From contig WOGZ01000044.1 in NCBI GenBank assembly GCA_009733775.1, positions 101,888 through 165,887 of the forward strand: 64,000 nucleotides of DNA, in the 5' to 3' direction. Positions 33,801 to 44,528 of this stretch are shown here, one piece after another (position 1 is the first letter of the stretch; each line of letters opens with the position of its first letter). Under the pieces are notes generated by a model. The model was given only the letters and a program-made list of their open reading frames with translations, was not told the DNA's origin and did no database searches. Origin of the DNA: Alectoria sarmentosa. Its lineage: Eukaryota > Ascomycota > Lecanoromycetes > Lecanorales > Parmeliaceae. The translations under genes and the position numbers were made by a program.

Positions 33801-34303
33801 ATGGAGCATACAGAATTCTTACAGTCCAGAATCCATATGGACTCAGTGGCTTGCTCCAGAGCTCTAGATACAGCCCACATGTAACCACAGCCATCGACAT
33901 ACCACTTCGCGTCATTGCCAGTTCTTTGGGCTGCAAAGCTGCCGTATCGATGTTGGCTAGTGTTATGCATCCCATCGTCGCATTGGGCGCCCGTATGAGT
34001 GTGGCTATGCTTTGGACCTGTTCCACCGAGCTTCTGATCGATACCAGAGCCGATGTCTTGGACTACACCTTGCAGCTTGCCAAAAAGAAAAGACCCTAGA
34101 CCGCCAGAAGGTTTTGACTGGCTGCTGCCGTACTTGTCTCGTACTTTTCGATAAGTGTCTCCGATCAGACCTCGCTCCCCCTCTGCTCCTCCATCAAATC
34201 CCTCTTCTTCCGGTAACTTGCTCCCTGAAGATCCGGGATAATCTCCATAGGCCAAAGGATCATCTTCTCTTCCGCCAGACTGCTGGCCATCTCTGGGATC
34301 CAT
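30855..34303 (-). CDS. Phospholipase D (two HKD motifs)
   Basis: Four exons (34303-33823, 33772-33088, 33027-31584, 31538-30855) give 1097 residues; introns are 50, 60, 60 and 45 bp in size range and all keep phase. The first catalytic motif is HHEKLCLID with GGLD (about residue 345). The second is IHSKVLIADD with GSANLNDRS (about 867 onward), split by an intron right after IHSK. It should hydrolyse phosphatidylcholine-type lipids to phosphatidic acid. Pro/Gln/Ser-rich insertion of about 140 residues lies between the HKD halves (from about 460). No PX or PH domain is apparent in the N-terminus, unlike yeast Spo14. Confidence 0.93.
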
Positions 34304-34750
34304 TCTTGCGAATTCCACAAAAACACAGTAGTGATAATGATTCTTTAGAAATTGACGGTCAGTCTGAGGGGAACCAAAGGTGGTGAGATGTCTCAAGTTC
34401 GACCCTTTTTCCTTGTTGATTATATACGCAGCTAGGTGCTCATTGACCAATCGGCATCCACCCGACTTCAATCCAACACAGGCGCGAGCCGCAACACCGA
34501 CTCAAACTTGACAAATTGACAGTTCTCACTATCGACACAATAAACAATAGCATCATTCTACGTCTTGCCAAGAGATCTACGAAAGAGTGACAGCGGAGAT
34601 GCGGAAATGGCGGCGGTCTCGAACGTATCAAGGCTCCTCGGAAGGGTCCATGTAGCCAATCATGACGATCTCCATCTACCCGACCATTCTCCGCCATTAC
34701 ATTGACGACATACTGCATCTCCTTCCACCATTCGAACATACACTTATAAA
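34304..34750. promoter_or_regulatory. Divergent promoter region
   Basis: This is the 447-bp spacer between phospholipase D (minus) and cyanase (plus). No defined site was recognised. Confidence 0.5.
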
Positions 34751-35455
34751 ATGGCTTCTACATTCTTGCGAACAGTCCCCAGAGCACTCCCGAAATCGAC
34801 ACCACTGCATCAACAACGTCTCACACCTCTTGTGTCTTTGCACATTGCTAGAATGGCTACCAGCGGTACCAGAGTTGCTACGCTTGACGCAAGTGGAACG
34901 TCACCAGTTGACTATTAGATGCTGACCAGTCCTCTAGTCCACCCTCCGCGACCGCCTTCCTGTTCAAGCCCCTGCTCTATTCGAAGCAAAAGCAGCCAAG
35001 AACCTTACTTTTGAAGACATAGCGAAGCAGCTTGGCCGCAACGAAGTTGCCGTCGCAGCCATCTTCTATGGCCAAGCCCAAACAACATCCGAAGACGCAG
35101 AGAAACTTGCCGAAATCCTGGGCGTGGACAAAAACAAGCTCGGCATGCAATTGGCAGGATACCCTTTCCGTGGCCAGGTAATGGACATGCCGCCCAAGGA
35201 GCCGTTGATATACCGGCTTTACGAGATTGTACAGAACTATGGCTATGCATACAAGGCGATCTTGAATGAGAAGTTTGGAGATGGAATCATGAGTGCCATT
35301 TCATTCTCGACAAAGGTTGAGAAGGAGACGGACAAGGATGGAAACAACTGGGCTGTCATCACTTTGAGAGGCAAATGGTACGTCGATTCCCTTGCAAGGA
35401 TATTTCTGGACAGATGACTGACCAACAGTATAGGCTACCGTTCTCAAGATTCTAA
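34751..35455 (+). CDS. Cyanate hydratase (cyanase)
   Basis: Three exons (34751-34888, 34938-35377, 35434-35455) give 199 residues. Cyanase converts cyanate plus bicarbonate to ammonia and CO2. The N-terminal helical domain (NLTFEDIAKQLGRNEVAVAA) and the catalytic domain (YRLYEIVQNYG with active-site Arg and Glu, then ISFS with the active-site Ser) are intact. The C-terminus GKWLPFSRF is assembled only by splicing the 22-nt last exon. The first intron fits a GC-AG type (donor GCAAGT, acceptor CTCTAG). The first 34 residues are basic, Ser/Thr-rich and lack acids, like a mitochondrial presequence; a second in-frame ATG at 34853 gives the usual cytosolic length of about 165. Confidence 0.93.
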
Positions 35456-35904
35456 ATAGAGATGTACTGTTATGTGATCTACGAATATACGTCAATAAAT
35501 AATAAACTATCCACGTCTGTTTATTCCCCCTACACTGATTGCCCCAAAATGCAAAAACATCACCATCATCACCTTGCCCATTTTCATTCGTAGATAATTG
35601 CAATGTTCCTGACTTCAGCGTTTTGACTGTATCTGTTCTTATGGAGGTGCCAAGCCCGGTCACGAAGAGGCCATGAATGGTCCTTCCTCCTTAAAAGGAG
35701 CTCAGAGAGCAGGAATTTTTCCCCTACGAAGGTGACTTGCAAGATGCCATGTCACTCCAAGGTTGGTAATGTTACGAAATTGAGGGTTAATGGCAAGATC
35801 ACTCAAAGGACGAGAACCGGTTATAAGCCCAAATATACAGCTTGTCTTCCGTTACAGCTTCGCCAGCTACAGTGCAGCAGCCAGAATAGTGCCCCCGATC
35901 AATT
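35456..35904. other. Convergent spacer
   Basis: No feature was recognised between cyanase (plus) and the small acylated-type protein (minus). Confidence 0.45.
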
Positions 35905-36420
35905 TCAAAACCCACAACACCACCATCGCCTCTTGGCTTTGCTTGCACCTTTCTTCTCAGCTTCCCGTGCTCCCGCCCTGCTCTCAGCCTCAAACCTCTC
36001 CATCCCCTCCCTAGTTGCCTGCAACACTCTCTCCTGCCTCTCCCACATCGCCAACGGCCGACTCGGATGCGCAATGAACTCATCTGCCCCTAATGCGTTC
36101 CCAGACGGCGAATGCACGATTCCTCCCCTCGATACGTTTAGCGAAATCAACGGTTGAGAGGAAGAGCGAGTGTGTGATGGTGATTCCAGGTAAGTTTCTT
36201 CGCGCAGGACATCTCGAGGATCAAGGATCTCGGAGATACGTGTAAGCTGGCGTGGTAATGCTGGGGTAGTGATGTCGCTGAGTGGGGTGTCTGGGCTTGT
36301 TGGGCTGGCGGGACTGTTTGGGTTGGACGGAGAATTGATGCTGGAGGGAGAGCTGATGTAGGTGGTGAGGAGGGAAGCCGAGGAGGTGGAGGAGACGCGC
36401 TTGGATTGCGTTTGACCCAT
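35905..36420 (-). CDS. Small putatively myristoylated/palmitoylated protein
   Basis: The 171-residue single-exon product starts MGQTQSKR, an N-myristoylation consensus (Gly2, Ser6) followed by basic residues. It ends RRWWCCGF, an aromatic-basic double-cysteine tail suited to S-acylation. Residues 8-55 are Ser/Pro/Thr-rich. The middle has a helical, charged segment (MWERQERVLQATREGMERFE). The two ends suggest anchoring to the cytosolic face of a membrane. No enzyme or known domain was recognised. It is divergent from the zinc-finger gene at 36888. Confidence 0.7.
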   Translation of the reverse strand: MGQTQSKRVSSTSSASLLTTYISSPSSINSPSNPNSPASPTSPDTPLSDITTPALPRQLTRISEILDPRDVLREETYLESPSHTRSSSQPLISLNVSRGGIVHSPSGNALGADEFIAHPSRPLAMWERQERVLQATREGMERFEAESRAGAREAEKKGASKAKRRWWCCGF

Positions 36421-36887
36421 TTTCTCTAATCTGAGGAGAAAACCTCCGATTTTGCGCGCTTTGCGAAGTCATTAAGAGGTGTTGAGCTAAGCTAGATCGA
36501 CATTACCTATGTAGATAATCTAAGGTAGGCCGTCAATTGGGAAGAGCCGTCACGCGGTATATTGCAGGCATAGCATTGGCGTTGTGATGATTGACTTCTT
36601 CAAATGATGATTGATGGTCTGATGGCGTCCGAACGTGGATCACAGATATGTGGTGGAGTTTGCTCGAGGTAGACGCGTAAAGGAAGTGAATAATGAAGCG
36701 GGAAGGCCCATTTATGGCCTTTTTAAGGAAAGGCTCGCCTTTGCTGTGTCGCTTCACAGGACGCCGACTTCACTTGCTTTGAATCATCTCACCTCACCAC
36801 CCCCGCCCTTGCCTCAACCTTTCGACAAAACAACATCTAATATTCTTTCACCCACCATAGCTTTGACAACATACCATCCTAGTCACC
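36421..36887. promoter_or_regulatory. Divergent promoter region
   Basis: This lies between the small acylated-type protein (minus) and the C2H2 gene (plus). No discrete motif was recognised. Confidence 0.4.
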
Positions 36888-38811
36888 ATGAATCACGGCA
36901 AGCTACCGCACCTTCGTGGGTCCAACAAGCAACAAGCACAAGCAACCATCGTCGATGGCAAGATCAAGAAGGCTGTGAATGCTGAGCCACGCAGCAGTTT
37001 ACCTTCCAATGTCCACGGATTCCCCAGCCACGATACGAGCGGCCGCGCTTGGTCTGGCGATGTTTCTGGTAACTTACCCTCTAACGTGCGTGGGCCTTCT
37101 GTAGTCAAACCAACCCCCACCGCGTGGAATGAGTATGCTGGCGAAGCCTCATCTTCCAAAGCGTCAATTGTGAGGCAGCGACCAGACCTACAAAGAAGCT
37201 GGAATGAGTACGCCGACCAAGCCTCATCCTCTCAAGCGTCAAGTGTGAGGCAGCAACCAGCCCCACAAACAGGCCATCAGAATATGTCACATTCTCATCT
37301 TCCTAAGAAGTTAGTGGTCGCTGCCCAAGCTCCCAAGCCAACACCACCCATGAACGCCGGAAAGCTTGCCAAATCTGCCAAACACGACAGCAAGGTTCCC
37401 TGCACCTACGAAGACTGCACCCGTGGCTTCACCAAAGAGACGGACATGAAGAGACACAAGGATGAAGATCACGAATGGTGCCGCCTCTGCGACGTGGACT
37501 GCGTCGATGACGAGGCATTGCTTGAGCATAAGGTCCAAAGCGACATGCACATTTGCTGCGATTTCTGTGGCGAGGACTTTCGTAGCGACAAGGGCAAGGA
37601 GCGTCACATGAGGCGGGTGAGTTCATGGTCTTGGTTCCAGTTTGTTGGGGTCATAGCTGACACAGATAGAACCACGCCAAAATGCAAGAGGTCAAGTGCC
37701 CAGCTTGTCATGCTGTCTTTGACAAAGGCTCTGCTTTGATCGATCACATCTACAACAATAGGTGCCGCGATCGTCGCGGCTTTATTGCGGAGAAAGTCAA
37801 CCAGAACATTCTCAGAGAATATCGAGCTGCCGCAGCATTGCACCTGGATGCAATCTCTCACCGGCCCAGTACCATAGGCGCAGAAATCGCAGCGATGCAA
37901 CCTCAGTCAGAGAGAGGTACATCTTTCGTCGATAATTCCGAAGGCGGTGTGCGCCTGAACCTTATGGACGACGATAGAGTGATCGGTCATCTTACTGCCC
38001 GGGATTTAAGCCGTGCTGGAGACTTAGATCCAAGCGATGTTGACTCAACGAATGCGTCCGATGGGACGGAGCGCCCGACCTTCGACGATGACGAACCGGG
38101 ACTGCCAGGCGTTTCTGGGGACATGAGCAAGGGCAACGTCCCGGGAGGCGGTGTCATTGAAGGCTTACAGGCTTTACGGGTAGAACCATCCCCTGCAGTT
38201 CCTCCGGGGAAGCAGGCTTGGACTGCGAAGCTCTTTCCGGGAGCCAAACCGACGCCAGTGATAGGAGGGTGGTCCGCTCCCAGTACGCCCGACTATCGTA
38301 GGAATATCTTGCCCTCGGAGTCTGGTACAGAATACCGGATTCGTACCGACTGGGACAATTTAGCACTGGAGCGTGATACCGTGGACGATACCTATCATTG
38401 TCCTTTCTCCAAATGCCCGTAAGTCCTGAGGGGATCTAAGTAGTTCCTTTTGCTATTTTGTAGTAGCTAATGAGTACCAGAGAAACCTACAACGATTTGA
38501 ACCAATTGAAGATGCATTTGGCCTCGGGTTTTCACCAGGGAACGGACCATCGTTGCTTGAAATGTCTCAAAGTATTCAAGTCGCCAGCAGCACTCACAGC
38601 TCACATGGAATCCAGCAGTGAGCGCTGCAAGATACGCGAGACGAGCGCATACGGTCATATTCTGCATGTTGTCTCCGGCGGTTTCTTGAAAGTGACTGGG
38701 AGGCATGCCGATGGATCGCTCAAAGTCGAGGCTCCTACGATGGAGGAGATTGAGGAGCAAATGAAGAATGAGGTGCTCCCTCCACATCTTGATAATGACT
38801 ACCCCTGGTGA
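36888..38811 (+). CDS. C2H2 zinc-finger protein
   Basis: Three exons (36888-37616, 37670-38418, 38481-38811) give 602 residues, with introns of 53 and 62 bp. The N-terminal 140 residues are low-complexity with a diverged internal repeat around WNEYAGEASSSKAS and WNEYADQASSSQAS. A finger cluster follows (about 165-270): CTYEDCTRGFTKETDMKRH, CRLCDVDC..., CDFCGEDFRSDKGKERH and CPACHAVFDKGSALIDH, the last two joined across intron 1. A second pair near the C-terminus has CPFSKCPETYNDLNQLKMH and CLKCLKVFKSPAALTAH. Similar fungal proteins are nuclear or RNA/DNA-binding; the target is unknown. Confidence 0.85.
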
Positions 38812-39304
38812 TTGCACGTTGTGTGAGATGTGAGACCAACACCTTTATTGATTTTGGGTTGAACACATTCGACGAGATACAGCCTCGGGAATATCCATCT
38901 CGCGGATAACAATCCTTTGCACATGGCTCTGCTTCAATCATATCAGATCATAAAGGCAGCATTATGACCGGCGATGACCATAGTTGAATTTCCAAAAGTA
39001 TGGCATCCTCCCCAAGTTCCAAGCGAAGGATCTGGCCTGCAATCTTCAAAAAAACGGATCAGCAAGGTCTTCGGTCTCGAAAGCGACAGCATATCATGGA
39101 CAGCTGCCAGTCATTCTTGACATTTCCTTTCTCATTCTCGATAGACTCGGCATCACACCAGAGCATAGATAGAAAAAGCATACCTACATAGAACCTGTCC
39201 AGTCCAGCGCCTATGCAATGTGTGATACTCCTTGTATGCAAGTGTGACGACATCATTCCCAGACTATCGTCGACACCTCCTCTTTTTCACCCACCAATCT
39301 CCTA
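38812..39304. other. Convergent spacer
   Basis: No feature was recognised. Confidence 0.45.
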
Positions 39305-39862
39305 CTATCCTTCCTTTTCCTCCCCATCCTCATCCTTTTTCCTTCTCCCGAATCTAGGAAACACTTCCCGCACTTGCTCCATGATGATATCCCCATACCC
39401 CTTCCCGCTCCCCAACTCCTCCCTCTCCCTCTCCAGCCGCCGTCTCTGCCACCCGGGCCTCTCGTCCCCCATCCACAACTTCTTCGCCAGCTCCTTGAGC
39501 CCCTCTCCTTCTCCCTTTTCCTCTCCCTCCTCATCCCCATCCCCATCCCCGTTCCCAATCTTCTCTCCCACCTCCCCGCCCCTCTCCAGCGCCCCGACCC
39601 GCCGCCGCGCGCTGCCGAACGACAGCTCCTCGGCCGACACCACCCACGCGCCGGCCAGGGAGAAGGTGTAGAGGTCGAGTTTCCGCGGGGGCAGGAGCGC
39701 GAGGACGGGACAGGCGAGGAGGAGGGTTAGGAAGATGGGTCGGAGGGGGAAAGCTGTTGTTGTGGGCGTGGGCGTGGGCGTGGTGGGCGTGGCGGGGGAA
39801 GTGGTGGAGGAAGTGGAGGAAGAGGTGGAGGAAGTGGTGGAGGGAGGGTTTGGCGTTGTCAT
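39305..39862 (-). CDS. Small fungal membrane protein
   Basis: The 185-residue product has a Thr/Ser/Pro-rich N-terminus (residues 1-38) and one or two hydrophobic segments (PIFLTLLLACPVLALL and YTFSLAGAWVV) around a basic LPPRKLDLYTF block. A Glu/Gly/Asp-rich stretch and a helical basic C-terminus with GKGYGDIIMEQVREVF follow. The LPPR-LD-YTF and GYGDII blocks resemble small proteins often named rhomboid family membrane protein in filamentous fungi, but no protease residues are present. Composition bias at the N-terminus makes the start uncertain. Confidence 0.65.
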   Translation of the reverse strand: MTTPNPPSTTSSTSSSTSSTTSPATPTTPTPTPTTTAFPLRPIFLTLLLACPVLALLPPRKLDLYTFSLAGAWVVSAEELSFGSARRRVGALERGGEVGEKIGNGDGDGDEEGEEKGEGEGLKELAKKLWMGDERPGWQRRRLEREREELGSGKGYGDIIMEQVREVFPRFGRRKKDEDGEEKEG

Positions 39863-40423
39863 TGTTGAGGTTGTTGCGGGAGGGGGCGCTGGGAGATGGG
39901 TTGGAGGGAGAGAGAGAGACTGTGTGTGTGTGTGTGTGTGTGTGTGTGAGTTGGAGGAGGTGGTGTGGTGGGTTGCGCTGGCTGTAGTGTGGTGAACCGT
40001 ACCGTACCGTCTCGAACTGTACCGTCTCGAAACTGTACTGTACTGTACTATACTATACTGTACTCTACCGGGCGGCCTATCTATCTATCTATCTATCTAG
40101 AGCACAGATGGCATTTCGAACGATAAAGTATGTATACGAGATCTCCGCCTTTCGTGTGCTAGCTACTCTAGCTAGAACGAACTTTTTGGGCTCGGGAGGG
40201 GAGGGGAGGGGAGGTTGCGATGGATGGATGTATAGGCTGAGGAATGGAATGGAATGGAATGGGTTGAGAGGGCTGGATCAAGATCAGATTGAGAGGGAGG
40301 GCGGGATTTGGTGGGTTTGGAGGATTTGAGGGTTGGGAAGTTATGGTAGATAGGTGGATGGAATAGAATAGAATAGAATGAGTCGGTTGGCGACGATGTT
40401 TTTTTTCTACTTGGTGGAGATTA

Positions 40424-40462
<39 letters not shown>

Positions 40463-40676
40463 ACTATCAACTTTTATTTACCTATTCAACTGGGCATCAT
40501 CATTGAATCCACCACCACCATCAGATCATCACTGAATCCACCACCACCATCAAATCATCCTTCTCCTTCTCCTCTCCTTCTCCTCACCCCGTCCCCCCTG
40601 CCCCCTTAGTCCCCTCCCCCATCTTGCGTACTTTGATCATATTTTAAAATAAGTTCAAAACTTACCTCGACAAAAA
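39863..40676. repeat. Spacer rich in microsatellites
   Basis: It contains (TG)n at 39921-39948, short repeats built on GTACCGTCTCGAACT and GTACT at about 40004-40066, (CTAT)n at about 40077-40099, GGAATGGAAT near 40240 and (GATT)n at about 40424-40462. No coding frame is credible. Confidence 0.75.
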
Positions 40677-40813
40677 GACACTTTGGCCGAGTGGTTAAGG
40701 CGACAGACTCGAATTACTTTGTCTTTGTCGTTTTTCACAAATTTGACAAGGGATTTTCAATGATTTGATATCTGTTTCATTCGTGAGCGCAGGTTCAAAT
40801 CCTGCAGGTGTCG
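40677..40813 (+). tRNA. tRNA-Ser(CGA) with a 56-nt intron
   Basis: The acceptor stem is GACACTT paired with AGGTGTC (one G-U), discriminator G. The D arm is GGCCGAGTGGTTAAGGC, an A box typical of tRNA-Ser. The anticodon CGA is at 40710-40712. The exons resume with ATCTGT at 40770, placing the intron at 40714-40769 after base 37. A long variable arm (TTCATTCGTGAG) and the T arm GCAGGTTCAAATCCTGC (B box) follow. A T run just downstream serves as Pol III terminator. It decodes UCG; the yeast counterpart also has an intron at this position. Confidence 0.92.
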
Positions 40814-41168
40814 TGGGTTTTTTTTTGGATTTTTTGTTTGGATATTTTTTGGGGATTTTTGTTTTTTTGTGGGGGGTTTTTTTTTGGATGATTATGCTGG
40901 TGCGTAAGGGGAGAAGGGGAAAAGGGGGAAAGAGGAAGAGGGAAAAGGGGAAAGGGGGAAAAGGGAGAAAGGGAAAGGGAAAAAGGGGAATTTTTCAGAG
41001 GGTATTTCTTTGAAGAGGTCATCCTCGATGTATGGAGGGGTAATATATAGGAGTTTGAAAAAAGGGGGTTTGTTTATTTGATGGAAAAAAGAATGCCAAG
41101 CTTTGCGCAGCACGAGCGAGCGGATTGAGCGCGAGGGATGCTTGCCTACCTTACCTTACTTATAAAAA
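40814..41168. other. AG/T-rich spacer after the tRNA
   Basis: Poly-T runs (about 40818-40885) are followed by a purine-rich GGGAAA stretch (about 40905-40990). No gene was recognised. Confidence 0.5.
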
Positions 41169-41276
41169 TATCTCGAATACGCCCACAAACTCTTCGACCT
41201 CTCCAACCAGCTCTCCGATGACCTCTGCATCATCATGCGCGCGTATCTCGAGAAGCCTAGAACAACCGTGGACTAG
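41169..41276 (+). pseudogene. Fragment of a DAHP synthase gene (aromatic amino acid pathway)
   Basis: Thirty-five codons read YLEYAHKLFDLSNQLSDD followed by LCIIMRAYLEKPRTTVD and a TAG stop. The block IMRAYLEKPRTTV is the hallmark of fungal class I 3-deoxy-7-phosphoheptulonate synthase (Aro3/Aro4), where it continues GWKGLINDP. Here the match stops abruptly at both ends: low-complexity DNA lies upstream and a T-rich spacer (20 T at 41351) downstream. It is a short, well-preserved internal fragment with no start and no catalytic core, so it is a relic of an inserted copy rather than a gene. Confidence 0.75.
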
Positions 41277-41640
41277 AAAATGGGATGATTGATGGTGGTG
41301 GTCGATTTGACTGACTGGTTTGGTTTGGTTTGGTTTGGGTTGGGTTGGGATTTTTTTTTTTTTTTTTTTTGGGTATCACAGCTACGAATGAATAAACAGA
41401 GAGAGAATCATTAGAGGGAGGAGTCTATCTACTTAGCAGCGCGTTGAGCGAAAGGATTTCATTCTACAGACATGGATGACGACGGCAAAGGATTGCGTCG
41501 GGGTCGCTCTTTGAATTAACGGCTGGAGTTCTTTGAAAGTGCAGCAGCGAGAGAGAATGTAGCGGAAACAGTTCATAGCGTTTTACATTAACCCTGTGCG
41601 ACTATCTAATCATACCATCATGGCGTATCCAAATACTCGG
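41277..41640. other. Spacer with poly-T tract
   Basis: It holds GGTTTGGTTT repeats and a 20-T run at 41351-41370. Nothing else was recognised. Confidence 0.5.
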
Positions 41641-43689
41641 TCAGCTGTCCAAGTCCTTCATTCCGACCTTCGACAATGCATGCTGAGCCTGCTCGACAGT
41701 CATCTCGATAAGTTCCATGCCCAGAAACCCGTCGTTCCTTCCATGTTCATCATCTCCATCCGATTCGTCGTTTGAAATGCTGCTCCGAAACCTCTTCGAA
41801 GCTTGCAGAAGAGAATCCAGGAACCGAGGCAGTTCGTTCTCTTTGGCTATTTCGGCCATGTGCAGGCGGCTGGACAGGGTGGCAGACGAGAGCAGTAGGT
41901 AGAGGAGATTGAGGACGGCGAGGTAGAATGGCTGGTTGGCCTGAAAAGTCGCGAAGCTGTCCGGAGTCATTTGGCCTTCCATGAGCTTGTCCGGGTCTGG
42001 AAAGATGAAGGGTGCAAGCGTAGTCAAGGCCGCGGATGTTGCGAATATTGGATCCTCCGCATCTGGCTCTTTCTTGCCTTGCTCGGCTTTTTCAGCGGCA
42101 AGTATCTCATCCTTCAGCCAGCCAATGGCGCTCGCTTTGAGATTCTCAAAAGGACAGTGCTCCAGCGTATCTTTTATGAAGGCCAGACGGGAGTTTTCGG
42201 AAGGATTGAGGTGGAGGATAGTTGATGTCAAGAGGTGGGCATGGTATCGTAGAACAGGAGATGGCATGTTTGCAGAGAGTAGAGACAGTCGTTGAAGGAC
42301 GTTGTTGAAGACATGATCACTATCGTCGTCCGCTGAGATCGTTAGTTGCGCGTTGATGATGAGAAATCCCAAAAAGAGGACTGCATCGATGAGTGGCTCT
42401 GACTCTGCTCCTGTGCTGCCTGTTGCTGAATCACCGAGCGAGCTAGCTAGTATGCCTGCGAAGTCTGGAACAAGACTTAGATTCGGCAATGACGCCGGAG
42501 CATCGAAGAATGTGGACGAGGCTGCCATCGTTGCCAAGATGTATATCGAGCCTGTCTTCGATAAGGGTACGTCAGACGCTAAAGTTGGAAGCTCCTGCTC
42601 TTCATCCACATCCAATTCATCTGGCTTTGTGATGGTGGAGAGCAGCTCTTCCGCATCAAGCTTGAGATCTCGAGCAAGTGACTACAACGGTCAGCAATGG
42701 TTGAGCTTGATTTCCATGACACTCACCAGGATATGGCCCGTAACCGTGTCCCGTTCATGCAGATGCTCTTCTTCGGCAAATAGATCACTGTACGTCCGCC
42801 GTCCCGGAATGATCTTCTCAGGATGTAGCTCCTCTTGATACCTGCTAGACCAGGCTAGACCAGGGACATCCTCATCGATCGCAGTTGAACTCATGTATGC
42901 TTCCGTAACATAAGTCAGGAAGGACTGCAACAGGCGTGACTGTAAACCTTTTTCGTCCACCCCCAAAGCTTCATTTTGTCCTTCAGGGTCAGGCGCAGAT
43001 GCTGGAATTGCCTGCGTAGGTATCATGGCGCTACTCTTCCGGGGCGGCAACTTGGGCCTCTTGGTTCCAGACAGGGCCTTGATGAATCCTAGCACTGCTT
43101 CTGTTGCTTCCGTAGTCCTAGCCACTAGCGAGTAGGCGGGTAGAATAGCCTGTAAGGATGTCGAGAGGAAGCGACTTGGGTATTTGGTCTTGATGCGAGG
43201 GTGGAGGACTGAAAGCATTTCCATCAGCGCCGTGAATTTGACGCCCTTTGACGGAGGCCTAGACGGTTCTTCATGAATCGTGGATTCTGGGACATTCTCT
43301 TTATCTTTTGTATCATCTCCGTGCGCCTCATGGCTCCCTGTTCCAAGCTCTTTCCGTGGCGACGCTTCAATGTTCTCAGGCTCCTCTTGGTCATCCGCTT
43401 CCTCCTCTTCTCCAAAGCCCTCCAAAAGCTCTGTCACCTTCAAAACCACCTCCCTCGGATTGCCCAAGCGTGCTACATCCTGTAGACATTGTTGCGACGC
43501 AGGTAGGAGGGGGAGCAACAAGTGGACCAAATCCCAGCCAATGTTGGCAGTCAGTGTGGTGTCTTGGAGGATACTGTGTAGGGTGGGAAGTTGGTCAGCT
43601 GTAAGATTATACTCGAGGATGGTCAGGTAAGAGAGGTAGTCAGTCTCCGGAGGTAGGGCTTTGAGCAAAGGATTGTCGTTGTCTGCCAT
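41641..43689 (-). CDS. Ybp1/Alf4/glomulin-family protein
   Basis: Two exons (43689-42727, 42681-41641; 45-bp intron GTGAGT...TTGTAG) give 667 residues. The protein is an all-helical repeat protein with an acidic insert (about residues 90-150). The C-terminal half has long helical blocks (LIDAVLFLGFLIINAQLTI, PFYLAVLNLLYLLLSSATL). This layout matches the fungal family containing yeast Yap1-binding proteins Ybp1/Ybp2, related to plant Alf4 and animal glomulin; yeast members act in peroxide sensing or at kinetochores. The family call is moderately strong; the role here is inferred. Confidence 0.78.
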
Positions 43690-44528
43690 CTTGAAGAGGG
43701 CAGTTGGTTTGGAAGATGGGGAAGTAATATGTAACTAGGCCTTGATAGGTCAAACTAAGCGATTTAGCGTATTCATGATCCTTTTCCTCTCTTGGCACCC
43801 CCACCAGATCCAAGTCTTCAACTTGACAACAAGTCGGATGGTAATTGGTAAAAGATTTCATGCATCAACTAAGCGCTTTCTCGCCGCTGTTTCAAACGCT
43901 TTCCAAACAATGAGAATTTATTAGGAAACGATTTAAGTCATAGAGTGTCGAGTAAAAAAAGTTGATTTGAAGACTTTGAAGATCAATTGCTCTCTTTTCT
44001 TGATATCTATATTCTGGATAACCAATGAAGATGAGTTCAATCATTCTCACATAATCTGTATATATATTTCCTTACGATTCTTTTGCCGTTGAGATTCTTA
44101 TAATACGACCTGTAGTTGTACCATTGAAATTGGAGTCTTTGGGGTGGGGGGCCGAGGGGCTGCCAAGAGAAGAAAAGGATTATGATTACGCTAAATCCAA
44201 TCAACTCGTTATCAGCACAATTGCCTGCCGAACAATTCCCTGCACAAGTCTGAATGGACGGAAGCTGACTACATGTCATTAGTGCAGGCAAAAACGGGTC
44301 AGAGATAGCGACGGCATGCTATCGTCAGCTAGAAATGTATAATCTTAATGCCAGGATGTTTGGCATTATGTTGTATTTGCTTTTGCTGCCACCGAATAAA
44401 ATTGAAAGAGGGTACCAGGTCTCCTGCAGTCTACTCTTGAACCTGCCTTAGTTCTCGACTTTATATCCTCTCAGCCTTGAGCAACTAATGTCACCTCGAG
44501 GCCAACAAGGAATATAAGCCACCTAGCT
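43690..44528. promoter_or_regulatory. Divergent intergenic region
   Basis: This lies between the Ybp-family gene (minus) and the permease (plus). It is AT-rich around 43900-44130. No repeat or RNA gene was recognised. Confidence 0.4.
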
